Assembly (NCBI GenBank): GCA_023390695.1
Contig: JAEWCJ010000417.1
Span: 1 to 12,092, forward strand
DNA from: Pseudomonadota bacterium
GTDB lineage: Bacteria > Pseudomonadota > Alphaproteobacteria > Rhizobiales > Xanthobacteraceae
Reading direction: 5' to 3'
DNA: 12,092 nt
Shown: positions 7,105 to 12,092 of the stretch, one piece after another
Numbering within the stretch: position 1 is the stretch's first letter
Layout of the letters: every line of letters begins with the position of its first letter
Notes under the pieces: model-generated
Database searches by the model: none
The model's input: the letters and a program-made list of their open reading frames with translations, nothing else
Told to the model about the DNA's origin: nothing
Translations under genes and position numbers: made by a program

Positions 7105-8079
7105 TTATCGCTTCTCGCCCATGCGCTTGCGCGGCGGTGCCTTCTCGGCGCCGCCAAGCTCGGAGGCCAGCGTCTTCTCGATCTTCTGCAATTCGGTTTC
7201 GAAGCAGTCGAGGAAATGCCGGGCGGCGATGCTGAGCGTGCGGCGCGCCGGCGTGATCAGGATGAATTCCGCAAACAGCGGCGGATCAACGACCGGGTTG
7301 ATGATCAGCTCGCGCTTGTGGATGTCGTTCACGCAGATCAGGCCGGGCAGCATGGCCACCCAGTCGCTGCGGGCGACGAATTCCAGCGTGCCGATCATCG
7401 CATCCATCTCGATCAGGCGCTCGACGGCGACGCCATGCGTCTGGAAATAGATTTCGAGATTGCGGCGGCGCACATTGTCCGGGCCGGGCACGGCGATTTT
7501 CAGCGGCGCGCAATCCGCGAGCCGTACCGGCGCGAGCGGGGTGAAGTTGCTTTTCGGCCCGGAGATCAGCACTTCGCGGTCGCGGATCATCAGCCGCGAT
7601 TTCAGCCCGATGCGGCCCTCGAAGGCGGGCACGATGGCGAAGTCGAGTTCGTCCGCCAGCACCTTCTCGGTGAGAACGCCGCTATAGCCTTCGAAGATGT
7701 GCAGCCGCACATCCGGATAGGCTGGCACGAAATGCTCCAGCGCCGGTGCCAGCGCCGCGCGGGTGAAGGTCGGCATCAGCCCGATGCGCAGGTCCCCCGT
7801 GACCAGGCCCGCCAGACCGCGGATGTCCTCTTCGGCGTTTTCCAGCATGCCGACGGCGTCGACGCAGCGCTGGTAATAGCGCAAACCCGCCGGGGTCGGC
7901 CGCACGCCGGTGGCGGAGCGGTCGAACAGGGTCACGCCAAGCGCGCGCTCGACTGCAGAGACATGCTGCGAAATGCCGGATTGTGTCGCATGCTCGCGTT
8001 CGGCGGCGCGCGTGAAGGAGCCCTCTTCGCACACCGCGATCACGGCCTGGATCTGTCGCAGGGTCGGACGATGCTGCAT
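7105..8079 (-). CDS. LysR-type transcriptional regulator
   Basis: A 324-aa LysR-family regulator. Residues 1-66 form the winged helix-turn-helix: LRQIQAVIAVCEEGSFTRAAE, then ATQSGISQHVSAVERALG and LFDRSATGVRPTPAG, all canonical. The rest is the two-lobe effector domain (about residues 92-300), where a small molecule, usually a pathway substrate or intermediate, would bind. The C-terminus has an extra basic tail (APPRKRMGEKR), making it slightly longer than most. It is transcribed divergently from the LLM monooxygenase, the usual arrangement for a LysR regulator and its target. The shared motif at 8100-8116 begins 21 bp upstream of its start codon, so autorepression is likely. The second motif copy at 5549-5565 suggests it also controls the amidohydrolase and dehydrogenase units. 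The start is ATG 8079, with a weak AAGG site upstream. Confidence 0.93.
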   Translation of the reverse strand: MQHRPTLRQIQAVIAVCEEGSFTRAAEREHATQSGISQHVSAVERALGVTLFDRSATGVRPTPAGLRYYQRCVDAVGMLENAEEDIRGLAGLVTGDLRIGLMPTFTRAALAPALEHFVPAYPDVRLHIFEGYSGVLTEKVLADELDFAIVPAFEGRIGLKSRLMIRDREVLISGPKSNFTPLAPVRLADCAPLKIAVPGPDNVRRRNLEIYFQTHGVAVERLIEMDAMIGTLEFVARSDWVAMLPGLICVNDIHKRELIINPVVDPPLFAEFILITPARRTLSIAARHFLDCFETELQKIEKTLASELGGAEKAPPRKRMGEKR

Positions 8080-8090
8080 CAGGAAACCTT

Positions 8091-8116
8091 ATAGAGAAGC
8101 TCAAAGCATATTATTT
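8091..8116 (-). promoter_or_regulatory. Candidate LysR operator, copy 2
   Basis: Read on the minus strand, 8116-8100 is AAATAATATGCTTTGAG, differing from the copy at 5549-5565 at a single position. The palindrome partner (AGCAT in copy 1) is degenerate here (TCTAT, 8091-8095). The site lies between the divergent LysR and monooxygenase genes, 21 bp from the LysR start and about 55-70 bp from the monooxygenase start. That suits autorepression plus activation of the divergent gene. Confidence 0.6.
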
Positions 8117-8120
8117 CGAA

Positions 8121-8150
8121 TGGAGGCTGTCAGCAGCTAAATTGCCTCCA
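8121..8150 (+). other. Inverted repeat in the monooxygenase leader
   Basis: TGGAGGC (8121-8127) and GCCTCCA (8144-8150) are perfect complements separated by 16 nt, ending 9 nt before the GGAG ribosome site (8160-8163). It may be a second operator or an mRNA hairpin. A small CTG-TCAG-CAG element lies inside the loop. Confidence 0.35.
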
Positions 8151-8169
8151 AGTTTTACCGGAGACCGCT

Positions 8170-9276
8170 ATGAAACTTGGCTTTTTCACCATGCCCATCC
8201 ACCCGGTCGACAAGGATTGGCGGCAATCCTTGCGTGAGGACCGGGAGGCCTTCGTGCTGGCCGACCAGCTCGGCTTCGTCGAGGGCTATGCCGGAGAGCA
8301 TGCGACCGACAAGGCCGAGAACATCACCTCCTGCGCGATCTTCATCGCCACGCTGGTCGATGCCGTGAAGACCATGAAGCTCGGCACCGGCACCATCAAC
8401 ATGCCGAACAGCCATCCGGCGGCGGTGGCGGCCGAGATCGCGATGCTCGACCATCTGCTCGATGGCCGTTTCCTGTTCGGCATCAGCCCGGGCGGATTGC
8501 TGTCGGACGCCGAGGTGTTCGGCAATCTCGACGCCAACCGCAACGAGATGTTTCTGGAGGCGATCAACCAGGTGCTGCAGATCTGGGAGAGCGAGCCGCC
8601 CTACAACCTCAAGGGCAAGTACTGGAACATCAGCGTCGAGAAGCAGTTCATTCCCGAACTTGGCCAGGGTTATCTGCCGAAGCCGCTGCAGCGTCCGCAT
8701 CCGCCGATCGTGGTCACCGCCGTCGCGCCCTTCTCGAAGGGCGTGACCGAAGCGGCGGCGCGCGGCTGGGATCCGATCTCGGCGAACTTCCTGATGCCCG
8801 CCTGGGTGAAGAGCCACTGGCCGAAATATGCCGAGGGCTGCGAGCGCGCCGGCCGTCCGGCGGACCCCGCCAACTGGCGCGTCGCGAAAAGCATCTTCGT
8901 CGCCGATGACGACAAGACCGCGCGCGCTTACGCGACCGATCCGAACTCGCCCTATTATTTCTATTACCGGCAGCTCTTCACCAAGCTGAAGGCGAACGGG
9001 CGCATCGAATTGTTCAAGACGCATCGCGATCAGCCCGACGATGACGTCACGCTCGACAACATCTTCAAGGAGCTGGTGATCTGGGGCTCGCCCGAGAAGG
9101 TGGCCGACGAGATCCTCGCCTTCCGCGAGAAGGTCGGCGATTTCGGCACGCTGCTCTATGCCGGCAAGGACTGGCTCGATCCCGCGCTCGGCAAGCGCTC
9201 GATGCAGCTTCTCGCGGAAAAGGTGATGCCGAAGGTGAATGCCGCGATCGGCGAGTCGCGCAAGGCGGCGGAGTAG
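8170..9276 (+). CDS. Luciferase-like (LLM) flavin-dependent monooxygenase
   Basis: A 368-aa TIM-barrel protein of the bacterial luciferase-like monooxygenase family, at the normal length. It opens MKLGFFTMPIHP. It carries AVKTMKLGTGTINMPNSHPAAVA, AMLDHLLDGRFLFGISPGG (the flavin/substrate barrel region) and WGSPEKVADEI near the end, all typical of the limonene-monooxygenase-like subgroup. Members use reduced FMN from a separate reductase plus O2 to hydroxylate or cleave substrates. The coenzyme F420-using branch is possible in principle but unlikely in this lineage. The partner is probably the HpaC-type reductase at 3703-4215, about 4 kb away. The start is ATG 8170 with GGAG at 8160-8163. It is a single-gene unit divergent from the LysR gene and ends at a palindromic repeat. 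The substrate is unknown. Confidence 0.92.
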   Translation: MKLGFFTMPIHPVDKDWRQSLREDREAFVLADQLGFVEGYAGEHATDKAENITSCAIFIATLVDAVKTMKLGTGTINMPNSHPAAVAAEIAMLDHLLDGRFLFGISPGGLLSDAEVFGNLDANRNEMFLEAINQVLQIWESEPPYNLKGKYWNISVEKQFIPELGQGYLPKPLQRPHPPIVVTAVAPFSKGVTEAAARGWDPISANFLMPAWVKSHWPKYAEGCERAGRPADPANWRVAKSIFVADDDKTARAYATDPNSPYYFYYRQLFTKLKANGRIELFKTHRDQPDDDVTLDNIFKELVIWGSPEKVADEILAFREKVGDFGTLLYAGKDWLDPALGKRSMQLLAEKVMPKVNAAIGESRKAAE

Positions 9277-9302
9277 AACCGCGCAATACGCGATTTAACG
9301 AC

Positions 9303-9426
9303 GTCATGCCCGCGCACCCCGGTCCGGCCGAAGGCCAGCCGGAATGTATACTTGTCGCGGGCATCCACGTCTTGCTGCCTGAACTCCGGAAGAACGTGGA
9401 TGGTCGGGGACAAGCCCGGCCATGAC
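9303..9426. repeat. Palindromic intergenic element (REP-like), copy 2
   Basis: A 124-bp element bounded by GTCATG (9303-9308) and CATGAC (9421-9426). Inside are three stems: ATGCCCGCG (9306-9314) with CGCGGGCAT (9356-9364); ATCCACGT (9363-9370) with ACGTGGAT (9394-9401), extended by CTT/AAG across a bulge; and TGGTCGGG (9401-9408) with CCCGGCCA (9415-9422), one G-T wobble. It occupies the junction of the convergent monooxygenase and D-2-hydroxyacid dehydrogenase genes. The outer arms and hairpin-spacer-hairpin plan match the copy at 3610-3696, although the inner sequences differ. Confidence 0.75.
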
Positions 9427-9446
9427 AAATGGAGAAAGGGCCGCGG

Positions 9447-10388
9447 TCACACCGGACTGGGCAGCGGCCTGGCGGCGAAATGCGCGGCGAGATTGTTCAG
9501 CATGACCTGGCCGATCTCGGTGCGGGTCTCCACTGTGGCGGTTGCGTGATGCGGCTGCACAATCACGTTGGGCAGCGCCAGCAGGTCTTTCGAGATGTTC
9601 GGCGCGTTCTCGAACACATCGAGCGCCGCATAACCGAGCCCGCCGGTCTTCAGCGCCTCGATCATCGCCGGTTCATCGATGCAACTGCCGCGTGCCACGT
9701 TGATCAGCGTGCCCTGCGGGCCGAGCGCCTCGATCACTGCCTTTGAGACGATGTGCCGCGTCTCCTCTCCGCCCTTGCAGGCGACCATCAGATAGTCGCT
9801 CTGCCGCGCCAGTTCCACCGGATCGGCGATGTACTCGTAAGGTGCGTCGGGCTTCTTGCGCGGTCCTTGATAGATCACTCGCATGCGGAACGCCGCGGCA
9901 CGGTCGGCGATGGCGCGGCCGATGCCGCCAAGTCCGATAATGCCACAGGTCTTGCGACCGACGCTGCGGCCCAGCCGGATCGGGCCTTTCGCCGCCCATT
10001 CGCCGTCGCGCACATAGCGGTCGGCGATGATGATCTGCCGCGCGGAGGCAAGCATCAGCCCGCTCGCGAGATCGGCCGCTTCGGGGCCGCTCACGTCCGG
10101 TGTGTTGGTGACCGGGATATTCTTTTCGCGGGCGGCCTTCAGATCTACCGCATCGACGCCGACGCCGAACACCGAGATGATCTCGACATTCGGAAAACGC
10201 TCCATCATCTCGCGCGTCATGCCGCGATTGGCTTCCGTCGCCACCGCACGAATCCGTCTCGCAGCCTCGGGCGTGAAGGCATCTGCAGGAATCGGAAAAT
10301 TGCGGAAGTGATGAACAGTATAATTGTCGTTCAACGTTTTCTCGGTCGCTTCGGGAAACGAGCCGATATAGAGGATTTCGGGTTTCAT
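9447..10388 (-). CDS. D-2-hydroxyacid dehydrogenase-family protein
   Basis: A 313-aa protein of the D-isomer 2-hydroxyacid dehydrogenase family, close in length and layout to hydroxypyruvate/hydroxyphenylpyruvate reductases. It has VFGVGVDAVDL at 73-83, the NAD(P) site GLGGIG at 152-157, R233 in NVARGS, and H280 in VQPHHA. The catalytic Arg and His are present, but the motif normally DVFxxEP reads DVFENAP (257-263), placing Ala262 where the catalytic Glu should be. The codon is GCG, one base from GAG. The enzyme may be impaired or use another acid such as E260. The family reduces 2-oxoacids to D-2-hydroxyacids with NAD(P)H. I chose ATG 10388 because the family N-terminus starts there; the 25-residue upstream extension overlaps the preceding M24 gene and looks non-coding. 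It lies 35 nt downstream of the M24 gene. Confidence 0.88.
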   Translation of the reverse strand: MKPEILYIGSFPEATEKTLNDNYTVHHFRNFPIPADAFTPEAARRIRAVATEANRGMTREMMERFPNVEIISVFGVGVDAVDLKAAREKNIPVTNTPDVSGPEAADLASGLMLASARQIIIADRYVRDGEWAAKGPIRLGRSVGRKTCGIIGLGGIGRAIADRAAAFRMRVIYQGPRKKPDAPYEYIADPVELARQSDYLMVACKGGEETRHIVSKAVIEALGPQGTLINVARGSCIDEPAMIEALKTGGLGYAALDVFENAPNISKDLLALPNVIVQPHHATATVETRTEIGQVMLNNLAAHFAARPLPSPV

Positions 10389-10423
10389 TGTTCGATGTGT
10401 TTCTTCTGAATGTTGCGGCGGAA

Positions 10424-11632
10424 TCAGATTTCGAAAATCTGTTTCGGCGTCTTGTGCAGGCATTCGCTCGCGCCATCCGCCTCCACCAGGTAATTGTCGC
10501 AGATCACGGCGAAGAGCGACGCCGTCTCGTAGCCGGGATGCACGGCGAGGTTCATGTTCTCGGCCAGCGCCATGGTCTCGTCCGCGCGCACCAGCGGACG
10601 TTCGACCAGGTCATAGCCCTGTCCGTGACAATAGAGCCGCAATTCCTTCGGCAGGCCGCGGGCCTGCATGAACGCGTCATGGGCGATGGCGATGTCGCGG
10701 CAGGAGGCGCCGGGCTTCATCAGCTTGAGTGTGTGCGCCTGCGCTTCCTTGACGGTCTCAAAGCCCTCGATGATTTCGTTCGAGGCCTTGCCGAGGACCA
10801 CGGTGCGCGCAATTTCGGTATACATGCCGCCGGGGCCGCTATTCTCGATCAGGAGTGAGAAATAGTCGCCGTCCTGCAGCGTGCGCCCTTGCAGGTAGCG
10901 GTCCACGAAATCCGAACGCTGGCCGAGCGGCGCGGTCGAGCCGAGAAACAGTCCCTGTTCGCTGCCGAGCAGCCGGCCCTCATATTGCGCGAGGGCGGTG
11001 ATGTCGCTGTCGCGCATGCCGGGCTTCACCTTTTTCAGCACCCGGTCGAAAATCTCATCCTGCATCTCCGCGCATTTGCGGATCAGCACAATTTCCTCGG
11101 CGCTCTTCACTGCCTTGATGACATCCACCCATTCGGTTGCGTCGACAAATGCCGTGCCGGCAAGGCCGTTTTCGATCTGCTCGACGAATTGGTGCGGAAT
11201 GGCACCGGCGCCCAGCCATCCGATGGTCTTGTAGTTGCGGCGCTTGAGATCCTCGAGTGCCAGCTCCGCCTGATAGCCGAAAGTATAGGCGACGGAGGTG
11301 AAGGCCGGCGTGCACAGGATTTCGCCGACGCCGCGATGCACGTCGTGCTGGCCGTCCAGTTTCCGGCGCGCGCCGCTTGGGCCCATGTCCACAATGGTCA
11401 TGTGGTCGTTGGCGTGGAAAATGACCGTGCGCGGATAGCCGTTATAGGCGGGAAAATCGGTGAACCATTTCACATAGCCGCCCAGCCAGTCGTTGCTGTT
11501 CTGCATGACCAGCGCATCGATCTTGCGCTCCGTCATGGCCTGCCGCACCGCTTCCCAGCGGCGGTTCAGTTCGGCGGTCGAGATCGGATTGAGAACGCGT
11601 TCGTTCATCGCGGGCACTTGTGGCGTTTCCAT
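10424..11632 (-). CDS. M24-family (creatinase/prolidase-fold) protein with altered metal site
   Basis: A 402-aa two-domain protein. The N-terminal creatinase-like domain (about 20-170) contains LVMQNSNDWLGGYVKWFTD. The C-terminal 'pita-bread' domain (about 180-390) starts at IKAVKSAEEIVLIRK. Metal-dependent members carry D, D, H, E, E. Here the corresponding places read E263 (LLIENSGPGG), E273 (YTEIART), H336 (YCHGQGYDL), H365 (AVHPGYE) and probably D379 (VICDNYL). Only the His is kept. This argues against Xaa-Pro peptidase activity and for a creatinase-like or other C-N/C-X cleaving role. Creatinase itself is about the same length and needs no metal. The substrate is unknown. The start ATG 11632 is used; ATG 11608 is equally possible, and neither has a good ribosome site. 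It precedes the D-2-hydroxyacid dehydrogenase on the same strand. Confidence 0.85.
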   Translation of the reverse strand: METPQVPAMNERVLNPISTAELNRRWEAVRQAMTERKIDALVMQNSNDWLGGYVKWFTDFPAYNGYPRTVIFHANDHMTIVDMGPSGARRKLDGQHDVHRGVGEILCTPAFTSVAYTFGYQAELALEDLKRRNYKTIGWLGAGAIPHQFVEQIENGLAGTAFVDATEWVDVIKAVKSAEEIVLIRKCAEMQDEIFDRVLKKVKPGMRDSDITALAQYEGRLLGSEQGLFLGSTAPLGQRSDFVDRYLQGRTLQDGDYFSLLIENSGPGGMYTEIARTVVLGKASNEIIEGFETVKEAQAHTLKLMKPGASCRDIAIAHDAFMQARGLPKELRLYCHGQGYDLVERPLVRADETMALAENMNLAVHPGYETASLFAVICDNYLVEADGASECLHKTPKQIFEI

Positions 11633-11875
11633 TATTTTGGGGCGTTATGGCGCCGTACATTTTCATTCTGCCCGGCATGACGCAAGGGTGCATGCGTACC
11701 GTATCGCGGTTATCGGCGGCCGGCGGCACGCAGAAGCCGGCTTCGTTTGCGGCGCAGACTGGACCTTTCCTGAATCTGTTCTTTGGGCTGCGGACCACCT
11801 GCGGGCGGGTTCGGCCTGAAACTTGCTTCCATTCACGGCAGGCCAGATGCAGCAGGATATCGGTTCCGCCGGAAA
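11633..11875. other. Divergent intergenic region, no gene seen
   Basis: This 243-nt gap separates the M24 gene (minus) from the response-regulator gene (plus) and must hold both promoters. I see no convincing -35/-10 pair, no sigma-54 box and no copy of the 17-bp motif found in the other two divergent regions. CCCGGCATGAC (11671-11681) looks like a stray end of the palindromic repeat family. Short open frames crossing the region show no family features. Confidence 0.5.
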
Positions 11876-12092
11876 ATGGATCTTCTCTTAAAAATTGCAG
11901 TCGTCGATGAGAGCGCGGTCCGTGCCGCAATCATCGAGGAAGGTCTGCGCGAGGCCGGTTTCACGCAGGTCACGCGGATTGAGGAGATGACCAGTCTCCT
12001 CGCGCGCATCTATGCGATCGACCCGGACGTCATCATCATCGATCTCGAAAATCCCAGCCGCGACGTGCTCGAGCAGATGTTCCAGGTCAGCC
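11876..12092 (+). CDS. NasT-like response regulator, 3' end outside window
   Basis: From ATG 11876 the frame stays open to the right edge, giving 72 residues. They form the start of a receiver domain: KIAVVDESAVRAAIIEEGLREAGF, then MTSLLARIYAIDPDVIIIDLENPSRD. The Asp after the VIII strand (IIIDL) is the phospho-acceptor position, and the acidic VVDE replaces the usual double acid. This wording is characteristic of NasT/AmiR-type antiterminators, whose RNA-binding ANTAR domain would follow beyond the window. NasT controls nitrate/nitrite assimilation genes by preventing termination in their leader RNA. The ribosome site is poor (GGAAA only 3 nt from the ATG), so the start is not certain. The gene probably marks the right boundary of the catabolic island. 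Confidence 0.75.
   Translation, partial: MDLLLKIAVVDESAVRAAIIEEGLREAGFTQVTRIEEMTSLLARIYAIDPDVIIIDLENPSRDVLEQMFQVS

Noticed and set aside
8155..9024. A 289-codon minus-strand open frame opposite the LLM monooxygenase
   Set aside because: Composition and lack of motifs mark it as a shadow; the monooxygenase reads cleanly on the plus strand.
10424..11632. Xaa-Pro aminopeptidase (pepP/pepQ) annotation
   Set aside because: Four of the five metal ligands are not conserved, so peptidase function is not supported.
11720..11760. A possible sigma-54 promoter (GGCACGCAGAAGCCGGC) before the NasT-like gene
   Set aside because: The GC half lacks TTGC and the spacing is wrong.
1..12092. CRISPR arrays, tRNA or rRNA genes, insertion sequences
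   Set aside because: No direct-repeat/spacer pattern, no tRNA-like cloverleaf core and no transposase motifs were seen on either strand.

Overview
The window is GC-rich, densely coded, single-copy bacterial DNA. Gene families, codon use and the style of the intergenic palindromes point to an alphaproteobacterium, most likely Hyphomicrobiales (Bradyrhizobium/Rhodopseudomonas-like). That placement is inference; no rRNA or marker gene is present.

Layout. (1) 2-3602, plus strand: the 3' part of a metallo-beta-lactamase-fold hydrolase, a TctC/Bug periplasmic solute-binding protein, and a 630-aa thiamine-diphosphate enzyme related to IolD. (2) 3703-5282, minus strand: an ACMSD-like amidohydrolase translationally coupled to an HpaC-type flavin reductase. 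(3) 5283-5663: a divergent control region that also holds a probable C-terminal relic of an ABC transporter ATPase. (4) 5664-7021, plus strand: a beta-hydroxyacid dehydrogenase and a GlcG/HbpS-like protein. (5) 7105-8079, minus strand: a LysR-type regulator, divergent from (6) 8170-9276, plus strand, a luciferase-like flavin-dependent monooxygenase (LLM). (7) 9447-11632, minus strand: a creatinase/prolidase-fold M24 protein followed by a D-2-hydroxyacid dehydrogenase. (8) 11876 to the right edge, plus strand: the start of a NasT-like response regulator, probably the first gene of an unrelated nitrogen-assimilation locus.

Regions 1-7 look like one accessory catabolic island for an organic acid. 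A TctC-type protein would bind the acid outside the membrane. The amidohydrolase could decarboxylate or hydrolyse a ring acid. The LLM monooxygenase, fed reduced flavin by the HpaC-type reductase, could oxygenate it. The IolD-like enzyme could cleave a C-C bond, and the two dehydrogenases could handle semialdehyde or 2-oxoacid products. The substrate cannot be read from the sequence and the pathway order is inference.

The strongest non-coding signal is a 17-bp motif, 16/17 identical, in both divergent control regions: 5549-5565 (+) and 8100-8116 (-). It is a good candidate for the LysR operator and would tie the separate transcription units into one regulon. Two intergenic palindromic elements, each bounded by GTCAT...ATGAC, sit at two of the three convergent gene junctions. 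Two proteins lack residues normally needed for their family's chemistry: the D-2-hydroxyacid dehydrogenase has Ala at the catalytic Glu position, and the M24 protein has an altered metal site.
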